Assembly (NCBI RefSeq): GCF_014635345.1 | Contig: NZ_BMCU01000003.1 | Span: 124,001 to 188,000 of the forward strand | Direction of reading: 5' to 3' | Source: Rhodococcoides trifolii | GTDB lineage: Bacteria > Actinomycetota > Actinomycetes > Mycobacteriales > Mycobacteriaceae | DNA: 64,000 nucleotides | Shown: positions 34,950 through 43,956 of the stretch, one piece after another | Layout: the number at the start of each line of letters is the position of its first letter | Position numbering within the stretch: position 1 is the stretch's first letter | Notes under the pieces: generated by a model | The model's input: only the letters and a program-made list of their open reading frames with translations | Told to the model about the DNA's origin: nothing | Database searches by the model: none | Program-made: the position numbers and the translations under genes

Positions 34950-36200
34950 TCAGACGCGGGGTTCGTCTTCGAGAAGCCTGGGTCGGCACGCCGCGAAGGC
35001 ACCCACCAGCAGTACTGCCACCCCGCACGCCAGGAAGCCCAGCGAGAAACCCCAGCCGCCGGTGGCCGAGTGCAGGAGTCCGAAGAGCAACGGTCCAGCG
35101 CAGGCGATCGTGTAGCCGACGCCCTGCGTGAAACCGGACAGCGCAGCCGATCCGGCCGGCGTCCGAGTACGCAGGTTGATCAGGGTCAACGACATCGGAA
35201 ACGTCGTCGGCCCGAGTCCGAGCAGAACCACCCACAGCATGGTCGCCGTGCCGGGTGACCACATCAGGCCCGCGAACCCGGCGAGGTAGAACGCAGCGCA
35301 CCCGACGACGATCGGATAAGGGTTTCGCATCCGCTCGCACAGGGTTGGCGCGACGAAGGACACGAGCAGTCCCATCGCGCCGAACACCGCAACGGACGCG
35401 CCGGCGAACTGCTCACCGGCGCCGGCTTCGACCAACAACTCGGGCAGCCAGGTCAGCATCGCGTACGTGATCATGGACGTCATTGCGAACATCGTCGCCA
35501 TCCCCCATCCGAGGGACGACCGCCACACCGCGATCGGCGTGTGCGGGTCGGACACGACTGCAGCAGGCTCGGCCGGTGTTCCACGACGCATGAGCAACAC
35601 ACCGATCCACGGCAGTACCGCCGCGAACGCGGCGAGCGACCACATGCCGATGGAGAATCGCCAGCCGCCCGCGTCGGCGGCCGGCACCGCGGTGAGAGCC
35701 GGGACGATCGTGCTCAGCTGCAGGAAGCAGATGTACACCGTGCTCATGAGCGCGAGCCGGTCGGAGAAGTATCTCTTGACCAGCGGCGGGATGACGACGT
35801 TGCCGATGCCGAGCCCGGCGAGCGCAAGGGTGGAGACGCCCAGCAGGGTCACGACGTCCGGCGCCAACGCGCGCAGGCCGATTCCGACGGTGGCCGCAAT
35901 CATGGCGGCGAGTGCCGTCCACTCCAGGCCGATGCGCCTCGAGATCGCAGGCGTGGCGACGCCGAACACCGCGAACATCAGAGTGGGAACCATGCCGAGG
36001 AGGCCGATCACGCCCGGTCCGAAGTTCAGGTCGGAGCTGATCCGGCCGAAAAGCGGCGACATCGACGTCACGGCCGAGCGCAGCGTGAAGGCGGACAGGA
36101 CCAGCGCCAGGAAGACGAGGGCCCGACCACGGATCAACGGACGCGCGGACGCACGTGCAGTCGTGTCGTCGACGATGGCTGCGCTCATTCCAGAAATCAT
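34950..36200 (-). CDS. CynX/NimT-family MFS transporter
   Basis: 416 residues with about 12 TM helices, no large soluble domains. FLALVLSAFTLRSAVTSMSPL at the N terminus and LGLGPTTFPMSLTLINLRTRT in the second half are typical of the cyanate/nitroimidazole-type (CynX/NimT) transporters. Substrate unknown. ATG at 36200; an in-frame ATG at 36188 is an alternative. It is upstream of narK on the same strand (152-bp gap with a hairpin) and divergent from the GntR gene, a likely regulator. Confidence 0.85.
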   Translation of the reverse strand: MISGMSAAIVDDTTARASARPLIRGRALVFLALVLSAFTLRSAVTSMSPLFGRISSDLNFGPGVIGLLGMVPTLMFAVFGVATPAISRRIGLEWTALAAMIAATVGIGLRALAPDVVTLLGVSTLALAGLGIGNVVIPPLVKRYFSDRLALMSTVYICFLQLSTIVPALTAVPAADAGGWRFSIGMWSLAAFAAVLPWIGVLLMRRGTPAEPAAVVSDPHTPIAVWRSSLGWGMATMFAMTSMITYAMLTWLPELLVEAGAGEQFAGASVAVFGAMGLLVSFVAPTLCERMRNPYPIVVGCAAFYLAGFAGLMWSPGTATMLWVVLLGLGPTTFPMSLTLINLRTRTPAGSAALSGFTQGVGYTIACAGPLLFGLLHSATGGWGFSLGFLACGVAVLLVGAFAACRPRLLEDEPRV

Positions 36201-36274
36201 AGGATGACCCGATCACTTGGCGCAAAGGCGTATTAGGGTCGAGACGATTTGCCCACAACTACGGAAGGTCGCGA

Positions 36275-36973
36275 GTGGAGCCGGTCCGTCGACACAGCCT
36301 CATCACACAGGTGACCGATCAACTGCGCCAGGAGATTTCTCGCGGCGTGTGGCCGGTCGGAAGCCGAATTCCCACCGAACCCGAACTGTGCGAACGCACC
36401 GGCACCGGGCGAAACACGGTCCGCGAGGCCGTCCAGGCGCTCGTCCACGCCGGGATGGTGGAACGCAGGCAGGGTTCCGGGACGTACGTGGTGGCCACCT
36501 CGGACGTCGGTACAGCCCTCGGCAAGTACTTCGCGGCCGCTCGCGACCGTGACGTCGTCGAACTGCGTCGAGCCCTCGACACCACGGCTGCCTCACTCGC
36601 GGCCGAGCGGCGCGATCGGTCGGACATCGCCGTGCTCGAAGAACTGCTGGCCCGCCGTCGGGTGCTCTGGGAGACGGACCTACCGGCCGCACTCGACGCA
36701 GACGTGGCCCTGCACCGCGCCATCGTGGCCGCGAGCCACAACGAGGTGTACCTCGAGGTCTACGACCGATTGCTCCCCACGATCGAACAGACCATCGTCC
36801 ATCATGTGTCGAGTACCGGCGTTGCCCTGCACGACGAGCACGCCGCCCTGGTTCGCGCCATCGTGGACGGTCGCCCCGACCGCGCTGCGGAGGCCGCACG
36901 CTGCTTCTTCACCGAGCTCGTCGGATCGACACAGAACGACGTCGGCGAAAGCGGACCTACAGAATCAATCTGA
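36275..36973 (+). CDS. FadR-subfamily GntR regulator
   Basis: 232 residues. Winged helix ~8-72: QVTDQLRQEISRGVWPVGSRIPTE and GTGRNTVREAVQALVHAGMVERRQGSGTYV. An FCD-type helical ligand domain follows (VELRRALDTTAASLAAERRD, DVALHRAIVAASHNEVYLEVYD). GTG at 36275 has GGAAGG 6 nt upstream. It is divergent from the CynX-type transporter, which is its probable target. The last 17 bp overlap the end of the convergent TIGR02569 gene. Confidence 0.88.
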   Translation: MEPVRRHSLITQVTDQLRQEISRGVWPVGSRIPTEPELCERTGTGRNTVREAVQALVHAGMVERRQGSGTYVVATSDVGTALGKYFAAARDRDVVELRRALDTTAASLAAERRDRSDIAVLEELLARRRVLWETDLPAALDADVALHRAIVAASHNEVYLEVYDRLLPTIEQTIVHHVSSTGVALHDEHAALVRAIVDGRPDRAAEAARCFFTELVGSTQNDVGESGPTESI

Positions 36974-37820
36974 TCAGATCGGCGGTGCGCGCCAGCCCCG
37001 GGAAGGCCTCCGTCGTCGATCGCGGGTGCAGCGCATGCACGGCGAGCCGGAACATCACTGCTCTGAGCAGCATCTGTGGCCATTCTGCCAAGCCGTCCCA
37101 CCGGCCGATCAGCCCATCGTCCGCCCCTCCCCACGACAGAGCGTCGACGACGACGACCGCAGCAGCCCACGGAGCCGGCCGCCAGTACGGGGTGATGTCG
37201 GTGATTCCGGGTGCAAGGGCGCCCGAGAACAACACCGTTCCGAAAAGGTCGCCGTGGACGAGTTGGTCGTCCGTGGTCACGGTGCGACGAAGTGTCGCGA
37301 GTTGTTTGATCAGCTCCACACTGCGCTGACCGTCGGGGGACGTCGGTTCGGTCGCCCCTCCGGCTCGCGCCGAACGCAGCGGCACCGGTTCCCACGCCGC
37401 ACGGTCCGCAGCCACGAACACGTCGACATCCGCCCACGGCGCTACCGGCGGCTGCACGAGGAAACGTGGCCGCTCGAGCTGAGAAGTGGCACCGTGCAAG
37501 CGCGTGGCGAGCGAGACGACCTCGTCGTACCGCGGCTCCGGCACGCCGTCGATGAACGTGTCGGCACGCCAACCGGACACGACGTAGCGGCCGTCGGTCG
37601 AGCGGACCGGGCGGGCGAGACGGACCCCGTCGACCACCAACGTTTCGCGTATCTTGGCAGACCACGCTGCGCGAGCGTGATCGGCGACGGGCGACAGCAC
37701 GACGTCGCCGAAACGCCACCCTCCGTCCCAGTCGACACCCAACGGCTCAGCGGGGACGTCACGCAGTCCGAACGTGCCGCACACGTGCTGGGGAGGCTCG
37801 ACCGACGTCACCTTTCCCAC
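36957..37820 (-). CDS. TIGR02569 family protein (phosphotransferase-like)
   Basis: 287 residues, actinobacterial family related by eye to M. tuberculosis Rv3205c. It has an aminoglycoside-phosphotransferase-like layout: RFGDVVLSPVADHARAAWSAKI, VVSGWRADTFIDG and the HGD motif QLVHGDLFGTVLFS. ITDITPYWRPAPWAAAVVVVDAL supplies the metal-binding Asp region. Substrate unknown. It marks the point where the conserved mycobacterial order resumes after the accessory block. Confidence 0.85.
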   Translation of the reverse strand: MGKVTSVEPPQHVCGTFGLRDVPAEPLGVDWDGGWRFGDVVLSPVADHARAAWSAKIRETLVVDGVRLARPVRSTDGRYVVSGWRADTFIDGVPEPRYDEVVSLATRLHGATSQLERPRFLVQPPVAPWADVDVFVAADRAAWEPVPLRSARAGGATEPTSPDGQRSVELIKQLATLRRTVTTDDQLVHGDLFGTVLFSGALAPGITDITPYWRPAPWAAAVVVVDALSWGGADDGLIGRWDGLAEWPQMLLRAVMFRLAVHALHPRSTTEAFPGLARTADLIRLIL

Positions 37821-37873
37821 GCTACCGCCGTACCGGCTTCACTTCCGGGAGCGCAACGCCGCGGGAAGGACGG

Positions 37874-39049
37874 TCAGTAGATCGGCAGGCTCGGGTCGAT
37901 CTGCGTCGCCCACGCAGTGACACCGCCGGACAGATGCGTCGCGTCGGAGAAACCGGCAGCGCGCAATGCAGTCAGAACTTCCGCCGAGCGAATACCGGTC
38001 CGGCAGTACGCCACGATCGGTCGGTCCTGCGGAAGTTCTGCCAGGGCCTCACCGGACAGGATCCGGTCCTTGGGCACCAAGCGGGCACCATCGATGCGCA
38101 CGATCTCCCATTCGACCGGCTCTCGCACGTCGATCAGCGCAAAATCTCTGCCCGAGTCGATCAGAGTGCGAAGCTCCCGCGGACTGATACCCCCGTCCGA
38201 AGCGGCGAGGTCCGGAGCGGATTCGAGCCCGCAGAACGCCTCGTAGTCGACCAATTCGGTGATGGGTGTCCGCGCTGGGTCCGGACGCAACGTGACGGTC
38301 CGATACGACATGGCCAGTGCGTCGTAGATCATCAGCCGTCCGAGCAAGCTGTCACCGATTCCGGTGATCAGTTTGATCGCTTCCGTCACCATGATCGAGC
38401 CGATCGAGGCGCAGAGAACACCCAGCACGCCACCTTCGGCGCAGGACGGCACTGCGCCAGGAGGCGGCGGATCCGGATACAGGTCGCGGTAGTTCACACC
38501 GCGGCCGTCCGGGGCGGATTCCCAGAACACCGACACCTGGCCCTGGAATCGGAAGATCGACCCCCAGACACAGGGCTTTCCCGCCAGCGCAGCGGCGTCG
38601 TTTACCAGGTACCGGGTCGCGAAGTTGTCGGTTCCGTCCAGCACGAGGTCGTACTCCCCGAAGAGTCCAACCGCGTTCCCGGAGTCCAGGCGTGTCGGGT
38701 GCACTCGGACGTCGACGGACGAATTGATCGCCAGAATCGAGTCCCGCGCGCTGTCGGCCTTGGGTCGCCCCACGTCGGACTCGGAGTGAATGACCTGCCG
38801 CTGCAGGTTGGAGGTCTCGACCACGTCGAAATCCACGATGCCCAACGTGCCCACTCCGGCCGCAGCGAGATACAACAGTGCCGGCGATCCCAATCCACCC
38901 GCACCGACGACGAGAACGCGCGCGTTCTTCAGTCGTTTCTGACCGTCGACTCCGACGTTCGGAATGATGAGGTGTCTCGAGTACCGGGCCACGTCCTCAC
39001 GGGTGAGGTCGCCATCCGGTTGCACCAGCGGAGGCAGGGAACCGGTCAT
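37874..39049 (-). CDS. moeZ: MoeZ: MoeB-like adenylyltransferase with rhodanese domain
   Basis: 391 residues. The E1-like domain has VLVVGAGGLGSPALLYLAAAGVG, DFDVVETSNLQRQ, DGTDNFATRYLVND and CSIGS-type Cys region (CASIGSIMVTEAIKLI). The C-terminal rhodanese domain has FALIDVREPVEWEIVRI and the catalytic loop IVAYCRTGIRSAEVL. MoeZ activates sulfur-carrier proteins such as CysO and MoaD and transfers sulfur. ATG at 39049 overlaps the upstream gene's stop (ATGA). ATG at 39082 would lie inside that gene. The homologue Rv3206c is reported as SigH-regulated, but I saw no GGAAC-N18-GTT here. Confidence 0.95.
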   Translation of the reverse strand: MTGSLPPLVQPDGDLTREDVARYSRHLIIPNVGVDGQKRLKNARVLVVGAGGLGSPALLYLAAAGVGTLGIVDFDVVETSNLQRQVIHSESDVGRPKADSARDSILAINSSVDVRVHPTRLDSGNAVGLFGEYDLVLDGTDNFATRYLVNDAAALAGKPCVWGSIFRFQGQVSVFWESAPDGRGVNYRDLYPDPPPPGAVPSCAEGGVLGVLCASIGSIMVTEAIKLITGIGDSLLGRLMIYDALAMSYRTVTLRPDPARTPITELVDYEAFCGLESAPDLAASDGGISPRELRTLIDSGRDFALIDVREPVEWEIVRIDGARLVPKDRILSGEALAELPQDRPIVAYCRTGIRSAEVLTALRAAGFSDATHLSGGVTAWATQIDPSLPIY

Positions 39050-40155
39050 GCGCGCGGGTACGGCCACGGATTGAACCTGCATGTCAGACCGTTCATCGGG
39101 ACGACTCCCGCGGGGTCGAGAGTCGCTATGTCGTTGTTCGCAGTACCGAACGTCTGCTGCATCATGATCGGGGCGAGGCCGCCGTCGGTTTCGCAGGGCT
39201 GGTGCTGCGCGTATCCGATGGCATGACCCACCTCGTGATTGATCTGGTACTGGCGATACGACCCGATGTCGCCCTGGAACGCGATGGCGCCTCGCACCCA
39301 CCGGGGCTCGTTGAGGACCACTCGATTGATGCCGGGGTTGTAGCAGGACACCTCGAGTTGGATGTCGTATCCACACGCCTGGCGGATCGTCATCTGCGAG
39401 GTCAGCGAGATACGGAAGTCCGGGTCACCGGTATCGACCCGGCGGAAGGCGAACCGCGGGTCGTTGGTCCAACTCTTCGGATTGGCCAGCGTCTGATCGA
39501 CCAGACGACCGAACGACTCGTCGCCGCCGAAACTGGTCGTGTCGACGCCGTCCTCGACCTCGACCGTGTAGGTGAACACCTTCTCGGTGCCCTGGCCGGC
39601 CTGCGCGCTCGTGCCGGAGACGACATGCCAGGTGCCCGCACCCTGCTCGGTGAACGGACCACCGTCCGGCAACGCTCCGGACGGAATGCTGTCGGCGAAG
39701 TTCCCGTCACCCTGCGGGGGAACCCCGACCACACCGGTCGACGAATTCGGATCGCTCAAAGCCCCGAATCCCGGGTCCGAATCGGAGCCGACGGAGGCGG
39801 TCGGCGACAGCGACGTGCCGGGATCACGAACGGCGTCGACCACCACAAGAATCGTCACGACGGCCAGAATCGGAATGGCGTATGCGCGCCAGCCGTAGGT
39901 CGACGTGAACCGACCCAGGCGGCTGCGCTTCTTCGCGCTGCGTTCCGGTCGGACGGGGCGCTGGCGGGAGGTGTCGACCGCGGTCGGATCCCACTGAGCG
40001 CGAAGCGGCTGATGGGATCTGCGCATACGGTCGTCCGTCGAGTCGCCGAAATGGCGGTCCGTTGAATTACGACCGGCCTCCGGCCTACCCGGCCTGCCCG
40101 ACCGATCACGCACGGAGTCCGTTCGTGGGTGTCCAGTTCCCCCGCGGTCACTCAT
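39046..40155 (-). CDS. DUF3152 membrane-anchored zincin-like protein (Rv3207c homologue)
   Basis: 369 residues. A basic cytoplasmic N-terminal region (~1-95) is followed by one TM helix (AYAIPILAVVTILVVVDAV) and an extracytoplasmic domain. It ends with QINHEVGHAIGYAQHQPCETDG, a perfect HExxHxxGxxH zinc-binding motif, then PIMMQQTFG in place of a Met turn. These are features of metzincin-like peptidases. The substrate is unknown. The N-terminal segment contains a copy of the palindromic element (GRPEAGRNS). It is the first gene of a probable operon with moeZ and the TIGR02569 gene. Confidence 0.88.
   Translation of the reverse strand: MSDRGGTGHPRTDSVRDRSGRPGRPEAGRNSTDRHFGDSTDDRMRRSHQPLRAQWDPTAVDTSRQRPVRPERSAKKRSRLGRFTSTYGWRAYAIPILAVVTILVVVDAVRDPGTSLSPTASVGSDSDPGFGALSDPNSSTGVVGVPPQGDGNFADSIPSGALPDGGPFTEQGAGTWHVVSGTSAQAGQGTEKVFTYTVEVEDGVDTTSFGGDESFGRLVDQTLANPKSWTNDPRFAFRRVDTGDPDFRISLTSQMTIRQACGYDIQLEVSCYNPGINRVVLNEPRWVRGAIAFQGDIGSYRQYQINHEVGHAIGYAQHQPCETDGGLAPIMMQQTFGTANNDIATLDPAGVVPMNGLTCRFNPWPYPRA
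40071..40092 (-). repeat. palindromic element copy in the DUF3152 gene
   Basis: GACCGGCCTCCGGCCTACCC differs at one base from the adnA and nirB copies. Here it is read in a different frame (GRPEAGR instead of GKAGGRS). It lies in the disordered cytoplasmic N-terminal region. Confidence 0.82.
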
Positions 40156-40296
40156 CGAACCAGGTTCTCATACGCAACCGAGACGCAGCTCTGGCGCGCC
40201 GGGGTAATGTCGTCACGATCTGACCGAGAGTGCTGCACACCGACTGAGCTTCGAGACCCGGGGCCGAATGTCGCCGCAGCGGATGGGAACGGCTGA

Positions 40297-40985
<689 letters not shown>

Positions 40986-41006
40986 CAGCTGCCTCGACAC
41001 ACGAAG

Positions 41007-41040
41007 AAGCCCCGCACCGAACGGATCGGTGCGGGGCTTT
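41007..41040. terminator. hairpin between convergent tetR and DUF3107 gene
   Basis: A perfect 14-bp stem (AAGCCCCGCACCGA and complement) with a 5-nt loop, followed by TTTCGG. It can end transcription from either side. Confidence 0.9.
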
Positions 41041-41082
41041 CGGTGTCAGTGCGTCAGGATCTGGGGCGTCAGAGCTAGTGCG

Positions 41083-41319
41083 TCAGAGCTGTGGCGTCGG
41101 TGAGGAAAACCCGACACGCCGAGCATCGGACGGGCCGATCTCCACGTAGGCGACCTTCGCGGCCGGGATGAGGTACTTGCGGCCCTTCTCGTCCACCAAG
41201 GACAGCACTCCCTCCCCACCGAAAGCAGTGGACACGAGCGCTTCGACCTCGCTGGGTGTCTGGGTGCTGTTCACGACGAGCTCACGCGGGCTGTCCGCGA
41301 TACCGATCTTGACCTCCAC
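41083..41319 (-). CDS. DUF3107 family protein (Rv3208A/TB9.4 homologue)
   Basis: 78 residues. EVKIGIADSPRELVVNSTQTPSEVEALVS and KKYLIP-like RKYLIPAAKVAYVEIGPSDARRVGF match the small actinobacterial family whose mycobacterial member is the antigen TB9.4. Function unknown. GTG at 41319 has GGAGG 6 nt upstream and matches the homologue's MEVKIGI start; a TTG two codons earlier is less likely. Confidence 0.9.
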   Translation of the reverse strand: MEVKIGIADSPRELVVNSTQTPSEVEALVSTAFGGEGVLSLVDEKGRKYLIPAAKVAYVEIGPSDARRVGFSSPTPQL

Positions 41320-41424
41320 GGTCAACCTCCGAACATAGTCATCACGTTGTCGTTTTCAGGCTAGTGCAGAGCCGAGCACGGGCGCCGCTGCCGCGCACAC
41401 GCCCTGAGCGAACAGGCGCGTGCC

Positions 41425-42105
41425 TCACACGAGGCCGAGGACGGTCATGCGTTCCGCGTGCCGCTCCTGCATGCGGTCGAACAGAGCCACGATGCCGTTG
41501 AAGTCGCCGGAGGCAGTCATGACCAAATCGGTCAGTTCCTCCCGCTGCGCCAGAACGAACTGGGCCTGTGTGATGGCCTCGCCCAACAGGCGTCTCCCCC
41601 ACAGCATCAGCCGATCCTTGTCCTGCTGACTCGAGGTGACTCGCGCGCGTACCTCCTGGACGACGAACTCCGAGTGTCCGGTTTCCGCGAGGACCTCGCG
41701 AACGGTGGCGCTGACGTCATCGGGGAGGCTGTGAGCGATCTCCAGGTAGAAATCGGCGGCCAGCCCGTCGCCGACATAGGTCTTGACCAGCACCTCCATC
41801 CACGTCGAGGGTGTGGTGGACGCGTGATAGGCGTCGAGTGCGCCGGCAAAGGGCTCCGTGACGGACAGGACGTCACGCCCGCGTTCACGCAAAGCGATCT
41901 CGAGCGCTTCGAAGTGGTTCATCTCGGCGGCCGCCATGCTGGCCAGGGCGATCCGTCCCTCCAGAGACGGCGACAACCGCGCATCCTCCACGAGGCGGTA
42001 GAACGCCGAGATCTCGCCGTAGGCGAGTACGCCGAACAGGCTGACGATCCCCGGATGGTCGGCGGCGACCGACGAGGTGGTCGAGTTCGACGGATTGGCT
42101 CCCAT
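41425..42105 (-). CDS. ferritin-like fold protein (Rv3210c homologue)
   Basis: 226 residues, all helical. AYGEISAFYRLVEDARLSPSLEGRIALASMAAAEMNHFEAL and TGHSEFVVQEVRARV place Glu and His residues in the paired-helix pattern of the ferritin/tRNA-hydroxylase (MiaE-like) superfamily: E in GEISAF, E-x2-H in AEMNHFE, E and H in AETGHSE. A di-iron function is plausible, the substrate unknown. ATG at 42105; GTG at 42117 is equally possible. It faces away from rhlE. Confidence 0.82.
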   Translation of the reverse strand: MGANPSNSTTSSVAADHPGIVSLFGVLAYGEISAFYRLVEDARLSPSLEGRIALASMAAAEMNHFEALEIALRERGRDVLSVTEPFAGALDAYHASTTPSTWMEVLVKTYVGDGLAADFYLEIAHSLPDDVSATVREVLAETGHSEFVVQEVRARVTSSQQDKDRLMLWGRRLLGEAITQAQFVLAQREELTDLVMTASGDFNGIVALFDRMQERHAERMTVLGLV

Positions 42106-42184
42106 GCCCGCAGACACTACCGCCGCGCGGCCGCCCGACGCGGGGTTGCGACTCCCGGGCCCACCACCAGGTAGAATGAGCGCA

Positions 42185-42214
42185 GAGCGAGTCTGCGGTA
42201 AGCCGTGCTCGCTC
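42185..42214 (+). promoter_or_regulatory. hairpin in the rhlE leader
   Basis: GAGCGAG (42185-42191) and CTCGCTC (42208-42214) form a perfect 7-bp stem with a 16-nt loop. The stretch between 42106 and 42340 has no gene and serves as the divergent promoter region and a leader of up to ~150 nt for the RNA helicase gene. Function of the hairpin is unknown. Confidence 0.4.
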
Positions 42215-42340
42215 GACAGACACTGCGCGCGCACTTGATTCGCGTTCTCGATCAGGCCCCGCGTCAGCGATGGGCCCAGCGAGGACATCGCCGGATCGAG
42301 GGCATCGACATCGGCCGTATCTCGGCCTGGCCCTTTCATC

Positions 42341-43945
42341 GTGCGCGCAAGCGAAAACACGAGAAAGGCCGGACCACTGAGCAAGATCACCGTCGACAGC
42401 GAGGTTGCCCCCGTGGGCACCACCGTCACCGCGACCATCGACACCACCCACGTACCACCCACCTTCGCCGAGCTCGGCGTGCGCGAGGAGATCGTGCGCG
42501 CACTCGACGACATCGGTATCGAACGCACCTTCGCCATTCAGGAACTGACCCTGCCGCTCGCACTCGCGGGCGACGACCTCATCGGCCAGGCACGCACCGG
42601 AATGGGAAAGACGTTCGGATTCGGCGTCCCGCTGTTGCACCGACTGGCGTCCGGCCAGACGAACGGCACCGGCACCATCGACCTCGACGGCACCCCGCGT
42701 GCGCTCATCATCGTTCCGACACGCGAGCTGTGCGTTCAGGTTGCGAGCGACCTGGAGAATGCGGCCAAGCACCTGCACTCCACCCGTGGACACGTCACGG
42801 TGCTGTCCATCTACGGCGGTCGCCCCTACGAGTCGCAGATCGAAGCCCTGCGCTCCGGCGTCGACGTGGTCGTCGGCACTCCCGGCCGACTCCTCGATCT
42901 GGCCAAGCAGGGCCATCTGATCCTGGGGAAGATCGGCGTCCTCGTTCTCGACGAGGCCGACGAAATGCTCGACCTCGGCTTCCTGCCCGACATCGAGCGC
43001 ATCCTCGGCATGGTCCCGGACAAACGCCAGACCATGCTCTTCTCGGCGACGATGCCCGGGCCGATCATCACGCTCGCCCGCACCTTCCTGACACAGCCGA
43101 CGCACATCCGCGCAGAGGAGGCGGACTCCTCTTCGATTCACGAGCGCACCGCCCAGCACGTCTACCGCGCACACGCTCTGGACAAGGCCGAGATGGTGGC
43201 GAGAGTTCTGCAGGCCGGAGGCCGCGGCGCAACCATGATCTTCACGCGGACCAAGCGGACCGCGCAGAAAGTCGCGGACGATCTCGCCGAACGCGGATTC
43301 GCCGTGGGTGCCGTGCACGGCGACCTCGGCCAGATCGCGCGAGAGAAGGCCCTGAACGCTTTCCGCAACCGCAAGATCGACGTGCTCGTGGCGACCGACG
43401 TCGCTGCACGCGGCATCGACATCGACGACGTCACGCACGTCATCAACTACCAGTGCCCCGAGGACGAGAAGACCTACGTGCACCGGATCGGCCGTACCGG
43501 CCGTGCAGGACGTACAGGTATCGCCGTCACCCTCGTCGACTGGGACGACATCCCCCGCTGGCAGCTCATCGACAAGGCCCTCGGCCTGGACATCCCCGAT
43601 CCCGTCGAGACGTACTCGAACTCGCCCCACTTCTACGCCGAGATGGACATCCCGGCCGAGGCCAAGGGCAGCATCGCGAAGCCTGTCGCCGAGCGTGCGG
43701 CGGCGAAGGTCGACGAGAGCCCGTCGGCGGCGCCGAAGGCTGGTCCCGACGAGGCCGGCGAACCTCGTCGTTCCCGCTCGCGTCGCCGCACCCGCGGGGG
43801 TGGCTCCGGCGCAGGCCATGCGTCCGACGTGGAGTCGCCACAGTCGTCCGGCGAGGCGACACCGGACACGTCCGGTGAAGGCAGCTCGGCACCACGCCGG
43901 CGTCGTCGGCGCCGCTCGTCCGCATCGGCGCCTGCCGCGGACTGA
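42341..43945 (+). CDS. rhlE: DEAD-box RNA helicase RhlE-like
   Basis: 534 residues. Q motif TFAIQELTLPLAL, motif I ARTGMGKTFGFGVPLL, Ia PTRELCVQV, GG IYGGRPYESQ, TPGR, motif II VLVLDEADEMLDLGF, motif III FSATMPG, and helicase C motifs IFTRTKRTAQKVA, VATDVAARGIDIDDV and HRIGRTGRAGRTG. A low-complexity basic tail (RRSRSRRRTRGGGSG ... RRRRRRRSS) likely binds RNA. The GTG at 42341 is the start of the open frame, but no clear SD precedes it. GTG at 42413 would remove only a non-conserved N terminus. Confidence 0.92.
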   Translation: MRASENTRKAGPLSKITVDSEVAPVGTTVTATIDTTHVPPTFAELGVREEIVRALDDIGIERTFAIQELTLPLALAGDDLIGQARTGMGKTFGFGVPLLHRLASGQTNGTGTIDLDGTPRALIIVPTRELCVQVASDLENAAKHLHSTRGHVTVLSIYGGRPYESQIEALRSGVDVVVGTPGRLLDLAKQGHLILGKIGVLVLDEADEMLDLGFLPDIERILGMVPDKRQTMLFSATMPGPIITLARTFLTQPTHIRAEEADSSSIHERTAQHVYRAHALDKAEMVARVLQAGGRGATMIFTRTKRTAQKVADDLAERGFAVGAVHGDLGQIAREKALNAFRNRKIDVLVATDVAARGIDIDDVTHVINYQCPEDEKTYVHRIGRTGRAGRTGIAVTLVDWDDIPRWQLIDKALGLDIPDPVETYSNSPHFYAEMDIPAEAKGSIAKPVAERAAAKVDESPSAAPKAGPDEAGEPRRSRSRRRTRGGGSGAGHASDVESPQSSGEATPDTSGEGSSAPRRRRRRRSSASAPAAD

Positions 43946-43956
43946 ATCCGCCACAC

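Noticed and set aside
39050..39130. SigH promoter inside the DUF3152 gene driving moeZ
   Set aside because: The mycobacterial moeZ is reported as SigH-dependent, so I looked for GGAA(C/T)-N18-GTT on the minus strand and found none.
43214..43230. A further copy of the palindromic core in rhlE (GGCCGGAGGCCG)
   Set aside because: Only 12 bases match, and the encoded residues fall where RhlE orthologues normally have a similar Gly/Arg sequence, so it is probably chance.
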